A stretch of 64,000 bases of DNA, taken from positions 59,615,649-59,679,648 of the forward strand of contig CM045758.1 in NCBI GenBank assembly GCA_025200525.1, given 5' to 3'. Source of the DNA: Camellia lanceoleosa. Its lineage: Eukaryota > Streptophyta > Magnoliopsida > Ericales > Theaceae. The first letter of the stretch is position 1. Each line of letters begins with the position of its first letter. This document shows positions 1 through 13,129 of the stretch, in pieces. The notes under the pieces are model-generated. The model worked only from the letters and a program-made list of their open reading frames with translations. It made no database searches and had not been told where the DNA came from. The position numbers and the translations under genes were made by a program.

Positions 1-1072
1 CAATTCAATTTCATGTTTGTTTGTTGAAATGGGTTTGGATTTGCCACTTGACAAAGTGGGCTTAAAGTTTGTGAATTTGCCACTACAAAGTGGGCTTAAA
101 ACATACAATCTTTGAATCATTCCAATTTAAGTAACAAGCCTTCATACACAGGCATTCAAACAGTTTATCACTTAAGCAAATAGCTACATGGTAGGATGCT
201 AAACATAATAAGAAAATCACACACAAATGGGATGCTAAAGCATAAAAACTCACAGATTTACTGACGTCCCTCGAACAGCTACAAAACAAAGTTAGTAAAA
301 TATGCATGATCATCTATACAAATTCCTAATGCAATTCACTCACGAGATGCAGCTAAAGATTCGGCTTCTAAGATATGACATGTGAAACATTGCATGTGAT
401 AGTGCACATAATCACGTAGGAATTGATGAAATCTACAAATGCAAACTTAGCCGAATCAAGATACATGAAACATGGATACAAAGCACGGATATGCATGGCA
501 TGTCAGATATATACATATGTACAGTTAGGGAAAGCGAGTAAAGAATGGGATAGAAAGAAGTGGGGTGGGGGAATTATTACAATACTTTGAATATTACAAA
601 TCTGAGGGAGATGAATAAAATAAAATCCTCACAAACACTCAAAATAAAATAAAATAAAATCTTCCATCCAGCAGACTTGCACACCTCAGCCCATGTACTC
701 ATCCTTAGTGGAGGGTTCCACAAATTTATTTGCTTGAATTTGATTTGTCCCGATCTTCTTTGCATGCTTTTTCTCCTCCAACTTCGAATACACTAGTTGT
801 GGTAAGACAAGCTCTCGATATGGGTACAATGATTTCTGGTCTCCTATTCGTCATCCGAATCAACAACTACAATCGATAATCTCTCAACTGGAACATCATT
901 TGCAAACCTCCATTTCCATATCATGTGTGAGCTTCTTCAGCTGTGTGCTTCTCTTGAAGAGAGGGAGAGTTTAGATTTGCCTCGTGTGTGTGTCCGAGAG
1001 AGAAGCAACTTTTGAACATTGTTTACATACCGTGCAGAGTAGTAACAACATCAAACAAAGACTTGAAGGGAG
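1..1072. other. Intergenic, no recognisable gene
   Basis: AT-rich DNA with short open frames only. On the minus strand around 570-900 a few stretches read like diluted coding sequence, but stops interrupt them and no family is recognisable. I see no repeat structure or RNA gene. Confidence 0.4.
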
Positions 1073-1075
1073 AGG

Positions 1076-1117
<42 letters not shown>
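1073..1117. repeat. (GA)n microsatellite
   Basis: An almost perfect AG dinucleotide run (about 18 uninterrupted units from 1081). It creates spurious Arg-Glu and Ser-Leu open frames on the two strands. Confidence 0.95.
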
Positions 1118-1120
<3 letters not shown>

Positions 1121-2400
1121 GTGAGTGCCTCATGTCGTGTGGTATGTGTGTAGCTCTTGTGCTGGGTGTGTGCATGTGCTACGCATGGTGTGTGTGTGAT
1201 GGCAGTGGTGGTGGCTTGGTGTAGAGGTGGTGTTGTGTAAATGGGTGTGTGATGCATGGTCTGTGAGGTACCGAAAGAGAGAGAGAAGTGCTGGGTTTGG
1301 TGTTCTCTTCTCTCCCGCTCAGGAGGAGGAGGAAATGAGACGTAGATAGAGAACTTTAACTGTCCATGGTGTCGAGTCTGTGTGTCTATCTATACATGTG
1401 TGTGCATGTGTCTATGCATGTGTGTGTGGGTGTTGTGTGTATATCTATGCATGTGTGTGCATGTGTTTTGATCCTTTTTCAGTTGGTGTCCCCTGTGATG
1501 TCCATGGGTGTGTATGGATCTTGAGAGAGAAAAGTGTCAATGGTGCCTATATGTGGCTGGTCTGTGTTAGGTGTACTGGGTCTCTCTCTCTAAACCGTGT
1601 GTGTGTGAATATCATGTTCCTCCTCGTCTGCTCTCTATGGGTGTGTGAGAGGTGTGTTGTGTAGTGGTGCTGCTGTGTGTGCCGTGTATTAGTGTGTGTA
1701 TGTGTGTGTAGCTCTTAGTTGTGCGTTTGTATTAGTATGTAATAGCCGTGTGTGCTGGGAGAAGATGAAGTTGGTAGTGTGTATGTGTGTATGAGCTACT
1801 GCTGTGTGTGTGTTGTGTGTGTGTGAATGTGGGTGTGCTCATGCGTGTCCAGCTTTCCCTCTTCAAAATGCACCTGAGAGAGAGAGTCGTGTGTGTCGGG
1901 GGCTAGAGAGAGAGAGTTTGCAAGACCAAAAATTCTATCAAAATCAATTCAGACCCCCCTGAGAGAGAATGTGTAGTAGTGTTTATGTATTTTTTGTTTT
2001 AGCTCTCAGGCCCCATTGCCCATGTGCCCTTTTTAATCATACACTCACCTTTCTCTTCCATCTTCTCACATGTTCTCTTTTTTTTATATTATTCACCCAC
2101 GAGAGAGAGGCCCCAACTGCATGTGTATCTCTTCTTTTTTTGAAATTCTACCTCACCCACCCTAAAATGCTATCCACCGAAGAATGCTGTGTCCCCCTGC
2201 CCATGTGTGTAAGTTTCCACCCACTCTCACTTTCTCTTTTAAAAATACTCCATCACCGCCCCATTCCATTTTCCACCCACTTTTTTTCTTTTTGTTGATT
2301 TTCTACTTTTTTTATGTTTTTTTTTTATGTTTTTCTTTTTATATTTTTTTATCATTTTCATTTTATCAAATATCCAAACAAAACATTTAAAATATGTACC
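1118..2400. other. GT-rich then pyrimidine-rich low-complexity DNA
   Basis: From 1130 to 1850 the plus strand is unusually rich in TGTGTG and ATGTGTG tracts mixed with short GAGAGA blocks. From 1970 to 2360 it turns pyrimidine-rich, ending in long T runs. Open frames here (1380-1664, 1969-2298) have biased Cys/Val or Phe/Ser/Leu composition produced by the repeats and are not considered genes. Confidence 0.6.
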
Positions 2401-2547
2401 ACCACACCAAATTATAGAAAATTATAAAATACTACAAATTAGTGATGGCCAATATGGGTGAGGTTTGGGATTAAAATTTCAATTTGATTTTTCTGGTGAG
2501 GATGATCAAACTAAAGTGTCCAAGTTTTAGGACATGTCAAAATGGGG

Positions 2548-3884
2548 TGTCTACACACGTTTTTTATATTTTTTTTGTGAATTTCAGTGTTATAAGGCTA
2601 TTTATAAACATGGATAGTGGATTAACAGTGTGGAGATGCTAAAAACTTAAAGAACAGTACCGACATCAATGAAAAACAGTGAAAAGGCTCAAGAAACTTA
2701 CGGATTCGAGAAACTGAAGTGGATTCCAATCGATTAAAAGGAGTTTCTGTGTGACTGTGAAATCATTGTGCTGTTGAATATGCTCGAATCTGAGTACAAG
2801 AGGCAAGAATTGTGAGGCAAAAGCTATGGGTCTTGAGGTTTTGCAATAAAGAAGATGAACAGTGAATGGACCCTTTGAGTATATATACCATATATATACA
2901 AAGTGTGAAAAGGCGCGGTCATTTCAAATTTGGGGAAAAATGCTTGACGGCTGTGATAGAGATACGGGGATCGATAAGGGCAAACCACGTATCGCAGATA
3001 AGACATCATGTCAGACATGACGAAATAGTAGGAGAACGTGTTGTACGACGGATAAGACTGCCTTGAACCGAACGAGTTACACGACCGAGCGTCTATTGTA
3101 GCTCGTCTAGGTATAGCAATTTAGCTCGATTGAGATGAGTAATCTCAATCATGCATGGTAAATGAAATTAAGGGGCAATTGAGAGGGTAATGTGTGTGGA
3201 CAAATTGGTCCGAGCTAGTTCATTATCTTTGGAGGTTGGGCCGTACAGTGGGCCGAGGTAAGAACGAAGATAGCCCGGTTTGGAGCTGAACATGTGCTAG
3301 GTCACATGTGTGGGCCTAACTATTTTGGTTTTACCTAAGCCTGAATCAAGCTGCATAAAGCACGATCAAACAGACCGAGGTATGAGTCAGCTGGTCAAAG
3401 AGAAAGGCTGAGCAGTCATAGCTAGGTAGCTCACAATTCTCGTATTGTAAGCTACACGATTCAGTCAAGGACAGAATAGACTAAGGCAGCCCAGTTGCAC
3501 CGCGATAGCCGAACCAAGTGTTCACGCCATTTCACTTGGCTTGTAGTGAGAAGGGTGTTCCAGGGATAAACATTATCCTTTAGGAATGCGATTCCTAGGA
3601 GGACTTTGCTAAGGAGAGTTAGAATCTTACTAGAATTATGCCACGTGGAATCTATAAAAACTCATGACAAAACCTATTCCCAGGTATTGCAATTCTTACC
3701 CTCGAATACATAGAGCTTTAGTGTCTTTAGTCAACTTGATATCTTAGGCATCGGAAGATTTCCAGCACACACCAGTCGGCTAGCTCACGTTTGTATTTTC
3801 AGATGATAAGACAACGACGTTTGGAGAAGTGCAAATTTGATCAATAAGATTATACGAGAAGGATTATTTCACACTCGTACAATA
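2548..3884 (+). mobile_element. Probable Ty3/gypsy-type LTR, solo or remnant
   Basis: The left edge TGTCTACACA directly follows a purine-rich AAAATGGGG (2539-2547), as a 3' LTR follows its polypurine tract. Inside is a TATA-like TATAAAAA at about 3653. About 80 bases later comes a block around 3740-3800 that resembles the R-region signature often seen in plant Tat-lineage LTRs (CTTAGGCATCGGA, then CAGCACACACCAGTCGG). The right edge near 3884 is a guess ending in CA. No internal coding region or second LTR is seen, so this could be a solo LTR or one end of a decayed element. Confidence 0.45.
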
Positions 3885-5255
3885 TATAATTTAATTTTCA
3901 ATATAATAAAATAGAAATACTAAAATATTTCACTTAACATTTATTTTTATTCAAAAAGAAATTGTAATTATCATACTATATTGTATTATTTTTAATTTTT
4001 ATTAATAGTTTTATTTTTAAGCTTACAAAATTAATTTGTTCTTATCCCGCTCCCTTCCTAATTTGTCTCATCATGATATGGTAATTACTTCAATGATTTG
4101 AATATCCTTTATTCTATTTTAGGGTAAGAGTTTAAATTTTTTAATAAAATATCATTATGAGCCAAACATATTCATAAGCTCAAATTTCAAATCTCCATCT
4201 GGAAATCTAAGCGATACAAGCAACACCTAATTGTGGTAATCCTAAAAAAGTTAACTTTTGGTTTTTTTTTTTTTTAAAAAAAAATCAAAAAATACTAAAT
4301 AATTCAAATAACATCCATCTTTTGTGTTTAAAAAAAATATTTTTTTTGAATTTTAAAAAGGTCAAAATGATAACCACAAGCCATTCTAAGGGTTGTTATG
4401 AAAACTAGTTATTTTAATTAATTTTTAATTTTTTTATAGTAAAATGTGTAAAAAAAATAATAATAATAACTTTTTAATTTTTGTAATTGTATTTGGTGGC
4501 TCTCAAACTTGGCCTTGGTCATACTCAAGTTTTAAGCCAAACCAGTTTAGGTTATACTTAGGGTAACTTATTATAACTAGTTATGAATGGGAAATTCTAT
4601 GATATATAATATTTTTTGAGGTGTGTATCATATGCTTTCGTCACAATATTTTTAGTTTTTAGTTATGATTTATTGTGGTGTTAATTATGACTTGATTATA
4701 ATTTGATTTTACATATTGTGATATTAGTTATGACTCATTATTATGTTAGTTATGATAGTATTTTAGTTATCTAAAAAGTTTTGGTTATATTTATGTAGTG
4801 TTTGGTTATAATTTTTATTTTCTATTTTTAGTTATGAACTTAAGATGATCTAATTATGACATATGTGATGATCAATAAAATATCATAACTTGCAAACGGT
4901 TATACACCTATATCATTACCCTTTATGAAAGCCATATAAATACATATCTTTTGGCGGTAGCCTAAAAAAAGTGAAAATAATATATTTTTATAATTGAGGG
5001 AGTCAAAATGTACAGAGCATAGATAAATGAATAAAATAAAATTCGTTAATAGTTGAGGGGTTTTGGTGTAATTAATCCCCTTTTTGTTATGACACTTTTG
5101 TGTTAAAGTGCTTGGTGCAGTTTTATTATAATTTACGAAATAAAAATAATTTAAATAAATTGAAAAATTTTAATTTTTTGGAAGATAGGAGAAATGGGCT
5201 TTCAACTTTTAGTTTTTTTTTTTTTTTTTTTTTTAGAAATTACCAACAAACAAAA
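3885..5255. other. AT-rich intergenic DNA
   Basis: No gene seen. 4600-4870 contains many irregular repeats of AGTTATGA/TTATGATT, probably a decayed AT-rich repeat. A long T run lies at about 5213-5235. Confidence 0.4.
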
Positions 5256-5257
5256 AA

Positions 5258-5582
5258 AAATTGAGCCCTTTAACAAAATAAACATTAAATTTTAAATTTT
5301 GTCAATTTAAATTCTAGTCTTTGATTTATTTTTAATCTAAATTATCCACCTATTTTCATTAAATAAAATTAATAAAAAAAATAATATTTCAATCATTAAA
5401 CTCAATAAAAATTGACATTTCAGACATTTTTTAACTTTTTTGTATACCTATATTGAGTTTAATAATTAAAATATAATTTTTTTGTTAATTTTTTTTAACA
5501 AAATTATACGGATAATTTAGATTGGAAACAAATCAAAACATTAAAATTTAAATTGATAAAATTAAAACTCAAGATTTATTTT
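5258..5582. repeat. Imperfect inverted-repeat (foldback) element
   Basis: The left arm (about 5285-5400) and right arm (about 5440-5580) are inverted, imperfect copies that meet near 5425. For example ATCTAAATTATCC at about 5337-5349 reappears inverted as GGATAATTTAGAT at about 5511-5523, and TCAATTTAAATT reappears as AATTTAAATTGA. The arms are AT-rich and degenerate and no target duplication is identified, so the superfamily is open. Confidence 0.5.
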
Positions 5583-6633
5583 ATTACAAGCTGAAATCTT
5601 TTTTTTTTATTTTTTATTATAATTGTTTCTTATTATCAACTTTTAACTTAATTTTTTTTTTTTATTTTAAAATTCATATGATATCAAGCAGGTAGACTGA
5701 GTCATGCCGGCCTGGGTATACACAATATATAATAAATGGGAAATCTTGCAATTTCAAACAAATAATGGAAAATTTTGCAATTTGAAATAAAAAAATGGAA
5801 AACTTTAGGAAGGGAATTTTGAGTGGAGGCAGAGTCCTTGTGGCATTAAAGCCTTTTTTGCCGTTTCTATCTGTGGGTCCAACTCCACCATATCTCATTT
5901 TGAAAAATTGATTAAAAATTAATTTTTTTATTTTTTTGACTTCTTTTTTTTTATGTGAGATATGATGGAATCAAAATGAATTAAAAGTTGACTTTTAACC
6001 CTTTTTTTTTAACTTGTTTCCAAGTGACCCAAAACATCACTTATATGTGAATGGATAATGTTCAAGTTTATTTACTTATAATAATTCAATTCATCATCAG
6101 AATGTCAATAAAATTGTATTCAAATTTTAAATTTGAAGAAAAATTTTACTATTTTTAAATTTATTTTCATAAATTTTTATACGACTTCAATATTCAAACA
6201 CAACCAAAGCAATTCTGAATTATTCACTATATCTTTACACAAAGCCCTTATTTATCATTCATGCGCGTATTTTTTCACGTAAAAGATAAAACAACAGTCA
6301 AATAAAATATTTCCAGACTTTTTTTTGTCTCAATTAGTCAACATTTTTCCTATGTTTAGATTTTTAAAAAAAAAATCATTTTTAAATTTTATTATTAAAC
6401 AAAATTCTTAAGACATTAGTTAACAAGACTTTTTTGGGTTTTATTGATGGTTCATTTGGGAAATAGTTTTTCTAGTTACTTTTTAGTTAAATATGAAGTG
6501 AAAAAGTATAAAAAGTGTTTGGGAATTTTATTTTATTTTATTTTGTTACTTTTTAATTTTAAAAAAATGTGCAAAAAGTAAGGCTAGGCATAGGGTTATT
6601 TGAACCGTAAAAATTGCCCAACCCGATTCGAAC

Positions 6634-7286
6634 TAAGGGTGAGCATGGTCCGCATTGGTTCGGATTGGAGTAAAACCAGAACCAACCCGTTATCTATAGT
6701 TTTTGAAAAATTGAAACTAATCCAATCCGTTTAAATCATGGAACCAATCCGAACCAATCCATTTAAACACGGATTGGATCGGTTTAGAACTACGGATTTA
6801 CATAATTAAATAATAAAAAAATATATAACATTATAATTTCATAAAAATATAAACATAACATCATATTAGTTTCACAATAACAACATGTCTTTCTACAATA
6901 GCGATATACAGTTCTAGAATTTAAACAATTATAAGAAAATTAGTTCCACCATAAGTATTTAGGCCATTACAAATTAAAACTAAAAACCAACAAACAAAAG
7001 TAATAAAAGAAGATACTATGCGGGTTTAGGTCTAGGTTTGAGTTTAGATTTTATATGAAATAAGAAAAGATATTATTGTATAATATAAATATAAGTTATT
7101 TGTATACAGTTCGGATCGGTTCTAATCCAGAATCGTAGAGTTCAATCCGGAACCAATCCGTGGACTGCGGATTTTTAATTTTTCAATCAAGAACCGAACC
7201 ACGGATTCAAAAAATCAATCCAAACCTACCGGATTGGACTAGACCGGATCGAATTACAGATTTTACGGATTCCTTACTCAGCCCTA
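6634..7286. mobile_element. Non-autonomous hAT-like element
   Basis: The terminal inverted repeats are TAAGGGTGAGCATGG (left) and TAGGGCTGAGTAAGG (right, reverse complement). The element is flanked by a perfect 8-bp target duplication ATTCGAAC (6626-6633 and 7287-7294), which is diagnostic of hAT transposition. The 653-bp interior has no transposase, only repeated motifs such as GGTTCGGAT and AACCAATCCG. It has inserted into another repeat whose halves (about 6590-6625 and 7295-7420) are similarly rich in ACCCGC/GCGGGT. Confidence 0.8.
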
Positions 7287-7436
7287 ATTCGAACTGCATA
7301 CAAATGGACGGTTTCGAGTGTAGAGTAAGGTTGGGTGCGGTTTAGATTATTCTTTCATTGTTGGGTTGAGGGCAGGTTGCGGGTTTTACCTGCACCCGCA
7401 AGGACCTGCCCGCACTAAACAATTTTTTTTTTCTTT

Positions 7437-8267
7437 GATGAATTACACTAACCGTCCCTATAGTTTGGGTCTTGTGTTACTTTGTTCTTTAACTTTTCAG
7501 TTATGACACATTTGATCTTGAATTTTAAATCTTACTCCAAATAAAGACAATTAAAGATACTATTGCTCAATTTCAAGAGCAAAGTCATTAATTTGATAAA
7601 ATATAAACTAATTTGACAAAAATAAATGTCAAAAAAATATTTTTGAAATTTTAAAAATTATTTCTACCCACTAAAAATAAAATTATATAAAATTGATAAA
7701 TTTTTTAGACATTTATTTATTTATTTTTTACCAAATTAATTTTTATTATGTGTTTGGATGATAATTATGTAATAAGTCGTTGTTTTTATTTTCATTAAAT
7801 TAGTTTCTATTTTTCCAAAAGTCAAATATAGCGATAACTTTGATATTATTATTAAACTAATCTATTAAATCAAAAAATTCAAAACTAAAAACATTTTATA
7901 TATTAAATATATCGATTACACATTAAAAGCCTAACAACTATCCATTGCATGATCATCATCCAAACAAATAATAAAAATTAATTTAGTAAAATAAATAAAT
8001 AAATAAATGTCTAAAAAATTTATCAATTTTACATAATTTTATCTTTGGTGTGTAGAAATTATTTTTAAAAATTCAAAAATAATTTTTATCAAATTAGTTT
8101 ATATTTTATGAAATTGACGAGTTTGCCCTTAAAATTCAGCAATGATATCTTCAATTGTCCTATTTGGAACAAGATTTAAAATTTAAGGTCCAATGTGTCA
8201 CAATTAAAAAGTTAGAGACTAAAGTGACACAAACCCCAAACTATAGGGACTGTAAGTGTAATTTGCC
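7437..8267. mobile_element. Mutator-like non-autonomous element (copy 1)
   Basis: The long terminal inverted repeats contain AATTACACT and GTCCCTATAGTTTGGG at the left and the inverted CCCAAACTATAGGGAC at the right. Flanks are T-rich (TTTTTCTTT versus TTTTTTTTT), consistent with but not proving a 9-bp duplication. The same family occurs at 21336-21963, where the target duplication is clearer. There is no coding capacity. This copy is about 200 bp longer than the other because of extra sequence around 7760-7970. Confidence 0.7.
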
Positions 8268-8908
8268 TTTTTTTTTTTAACTTGGGATTTGCGTGATTTA
8301 ATTACTGATGCCGGTGCAAATTTAATCCCTAGGCAAAATATTCAATTTGACAAAGCTGAGCCCGAGATATTGGGTGAGAAGAGATCTATTCTTTTTTTTT
8401 TTTATTGTTGATGCTAGTGCAAATGAACATTTCTTTATAATACAGTTCCTATCCCAATATATATATACTAGCGTATGCCCGTGTCTAAAGGTACGGTGTA
8501 AATAATATTAAGATTAAAATACAGCTATAAAAATATATTTAACAGACTGTACTCTACAATTCCAAATAAATCAAATATAAAAAAAAATAAAATATCAAAT
8601 AATGCACACCAGCCAGTGCTCTGCAATTTAAAAGAAATTAAAACTTAAATGCACACCAGTTAGTGCTACTGCTGCTAATCAAATTATAACTATATAAGAA
8701 CCAAGTTTGACTGACAAAAAATAAAAATAAATAAATAAAATAAAATCCCAAACAACAAATCTAATTGTATAATTGCATTGTGTCATGATCTAGAACCAAG
8801 TTTGACTCAAAGGCAACACTGCACCTCATTACCAAACTCTGGATACTAATCTTAAAATGCAAGCTCCCATAGAGAGAGTGAGAATATTTTACAAACATCA
8901 GGGGCATA
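8268..8908. other. AT-rich intergenic DNA
   Basis: No gene or clear element was recognised. TATATATACTAGCGTATGCCCGTG at about 8460 resembles a dispersed plant repeat edge but has no partner in the window. Confidence 0.4.
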
Positions 8909-8913
8909 TTTAT

Positions 8914-10607
8914 TGTAAAACCCAAGTTGTGTGTAGGATTATTTTATTGGATAGATTAGTAATTAAATTAATTTATATGGGTCATTTATTAATATCAAAG
9001 AATTAGTTATGAGATGGCATTATACTTCCTATTACCTAGATGGGTAATTTTGTAACTTTGAGAAATTAGGTCAATAAGCCCACCTATTGTGGCTTTAAGT
9101 CTTGGAAAACAAACAAAACAGAGGCTGTGAATTGCTCCATAGGCGGCTAGGGTTTGAGAAGGTAAAAGAAAAAAGAAAAGAAAAAGAGAAGAGAGGTTCA
9201 AGTGAGGCTACAATAGGGATTGGAGGCAGCACGTTGGTGATTTTGGGACACTCATTGGTTAAGGTAAAATCATCTTTCTTTGTTAATTATTAAGTTTATG
9301 TTGAGGAATTTAACAATCAATGCATTAAGGGGATTTGGAAGATCTATAGGTGCCTACTTAGGTTTTGAGAATTGGGTGCAATGTGTAAGTGTAACTTTGG
9401 GTGGGTAATAGAAACAATGGAGTTTTGTATCATGGGTAAGGGTGTGTTTGGCTTTAAAGTTGGGTTGAATGGTTTGATCTCTTGGATATTAAAGCAATAC
9501 ATTAATCTAATATAGTGGGGCTTTTGTGGGTGTATGTAACATGTAAAAAATATTAATTTATTTGAGGTTTTATTTATTAGGTTTGTGTGATTGAAGTAGT
9601 GGAGCTGGGTGTTTGGAGTTGGTGTTGGAGTGTTATTTCTAAGCTTTTGAGGTAAGTAACTCTCTATCACTGTTGGTTCATTTTTATTCCTATCGAATCG
9701 TTTAAAATCATAAATATTTATTTATAGCCTTCATGTTCTCTTAAAATAAAATATGGGTCAAGTATAAAACAGTATCGAAAATTATTATGAAAATTATTTG
9801 AATATTTTGTGGAACTATTATGAAAATTGTATTAAATATTTATTCTGAAAATATCGAATATTTTATTTAAAAGTTGTGTATTGTTTGAATTTTGAACATC
9901 ACTCTAGTCTGACTATGATTTGGACCCTAACCAATAGGGGTTATTTATTGGCACAGAAACTAATTTCTTTCGGGGCTTTACCACCGGCCTATGTGTGGTT
10001 CTGGGCCTTGTCACGGGCTAAGTGACTGTAGTCACCAAGACTTGGGTTTTGTGAATTGTATCATCGAACCATTTGAATATCGAACTATCAATTTTGAACA
10101 ACGAAATTTCATCAAATTACCTCATTGTCTTTTCAATTAAAATGTATTGCTACACTGTTTATTTTCAGCTACGAAACCATCTTACAAAATAATTGTTCAT
10201 TTATTGAATGGTAGCAAAAAATATATTTATTGGTTATGGACTATTTTTTTTTTGTATACTTGATCCAGCTAACAGTGATGGTTGGTTATTTACTAGGCTG
10301 TCTAGCTTACCCTTATTTTATTTTTTTCAGATTCTGAGGAGTAGAGCTGCGTGGGGTTTTTACTTGTGGGAGTGCTGAGAGTAAGACTATGATTTAAGTA
10401 CTTGGATCATTATTATTATTATTTTTATTAGTGGACTTGGTGGACAATTTTATATGATAAGAATTATCTATTTGTATGGTTTTTAGCATTATGATATTTA
10501 AGGATTTAATTTGAGTATTTTACATTGTTGGTTATGTATTAGACTCTTAGCCTTGCATGCTCACTTAAATGAGTGTGCGGCGTTGTCACGGAGCTTGGAG
10601 CGTGACA
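8914..10607 (+). mobile_element. Probable solo LTR with 5-bp target duplication
   Basis: The unit begins TGTAAAACCC and ends GCGTGACA, the TG...CA ends of an LTR. It is flanked by a perfect 5-bp direct repeat TTTAT (8909-8913 and 10608-10612). At 1694 bp it is within LTR length. No primer-binding site, polypurine tract or polyprotein follows, so a solo LTR left by recombination is the simplest reading. It has transcript-like features (splice-like AGGTAAGTAAC at about 9650, GC-rich motifs near the right end). The minus-strand open frame at 9344-9670 lies wholly inside and shows no known domain. Confidence 0.7.
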
Positions 10608-10612
10608 TTTAT

Positions 10613-11125
10613 AATTTACCCTTTTTTAAGATTTTGTGAAAATTTGAGAATGGAGATTTAGAGGGCTGGGATCCATCACATTCTTACAGTATATTGGAAT
10701 AGTTTTTAAATTTCTTTTGTCTGGAAACCGACCAATAACAATAGACGAAAAGATAATCAAGTGGTTTACTATTAAATCTAGGATTACATCTCTTTTTAAG
10801 ACAGGTCCCTAGGTAATTAATGAATTTCAATCAAAGAAGATAGAGAAACAATTGCCGGATATGAGTATTCTAACGATTGTTAAATGCAAAGCAAAGCACT
10901 AACCAACAAACTCAACTTCAGAGAAAGTTTCAGACGTGTAATGACTTCACATCAACCATCTCCTCATCCTTAAATTCCTCCCCGAAATATATTGAAAGCA
11001 TTCCATCAATTAACCATAAAAAAATAATAATAACAATAAAAATAAATAAATAAAAACAATATACAATAAATGTTAATGGTGTAGACAAATGCATAGTAAT
11101 TGAAGGGGAACACTAACATACTGGG
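10613..11125. other. Intergenic, nothing recognised
   Basis: AT-rich DNA with no gene, RNA or terminal repeats that I can support. Confidence 0.4.
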
Positions 11126-11130
11126 TATAA

Positions 11131-11930
<800 letters not shown>

Positions 11931-13060
11931 CTAAAACATATAGGTTTGTACAACACAAAACCAAAATTAAGTTAGTTGAAGATGGATGTCCTAATGGATT
12001 TCATGGCCAAATGATGCCTTGTGGCCACTATAGCAGATATCAAGGTTCAAAAATCCCATTGTCCATGATAGAGAGTAAAAAAACCAAAAAGGATATGCAT
12101 TGCAAAGGGAAATGCACCATGCTTTTTTGCAGAAAGACTCACTGTCATTAGGGTAAAAACAAACACAAAGAGAGAAGGGGAGAGATAGAAATCGAACCTT
12201 GCGAGTACGAGTTCGAAGGGAGGGTGGTTGTCGATGCTGAAATTTTTATTCTTGTATTCAGGTTCCACCTATGCCTACTATCGTTTCCTTCTAAAATTGA
12301 TGAAGAGGAAAGCAACTCCAAAATGCCTATGTTCCCGAACTTGTTTCAATATTTTCTGAATTTTCGGGACTAAATATTAGAGCCTTTGATGGAGCTGTAA
12401 CTCAGTCTCTTATGTTAGCAAATTTCTGAACATTTGAATCCCTTTATTATTACTAAAGTATGACGCCTCAGAAAAGTCAGCCAAATTACAGTCTATTAGA
12501 TACATGTTTGGGGATCACCAATTGAAGTAAATACACAGTGTTTTAAGTCTTATGTTTCTAAATTGTATTTCCCAAAAGGTACATTAACGCGTGCATATTT
12601 GGATAAAGATTGATAACTGGTCATATAAATTTCCTTAAGTTCATGATTTATAAATCAATCATAATACTACCACAACATCTTAATTTTATAAATTCTGAAA
12701 GTGTAATATGTTTACAAAATTTGTTAGTAAATAAAATCCTGAGTTTTTCTGAACTTTGGTGAGCTTTCATTGGTCTCAGTTATGGTTGGTTTCAGTAAAA
12801 TTATATGTAGTTCAGCTAATCCCAAGATTTCATTTTACTGGTTGCGGGCAGAAAATGTCAGTCATTTCCACATGCTAATCTGTTGTGCAGGAACTGATTC
12901 ACTTTCAAAATGAACCCGAACTAGAAAACCCAGCAACACTAATATTTTGTGACGGAAAGAACATTAATTTAATCAAACATTTGTACGTGGGGTAAAATCA
13001 CATGGCCAGCCACGCATAGCCTTTTGTTCTGCTCTCTGTTTTGGTGCTCTCAAGAAAACC
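11931..13060. other. Region upstream of the GAPDH fragment, no recognised gene
   Basis: The missing 5' GAPDH exons are not found here. A minus-strand open frame at 12047-12268 has no recognisable domain and no Rossmann GxGxxG motif. The rest is AT-rich and featureless. Confidence 0.45.
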
Positions 13061-13129
13061 CAACTGTCGATTCAGTTAAAAAATGGAACAACCTCTCAGA
13101 TCCATTCAAACAAACACTTAATGGGTGTG

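Noticed and set aside
988..1257. Open frames over the GA repeat on both strands
   Set aside because: Arg-Glu and Ser-Leu runs come from the microsatellite; no domain or splice context.
4590..4920. Possible MITE around repeated AGTTATGA motifs
   Set aside because: Terminal similarity was weak and no target duplication was found; better explained as AT-rich decay.
9344..9670. 108-residue minus-strand open frame
   Set aside because: Lies inside the solo LTR and has biased composition without a recognised domain.
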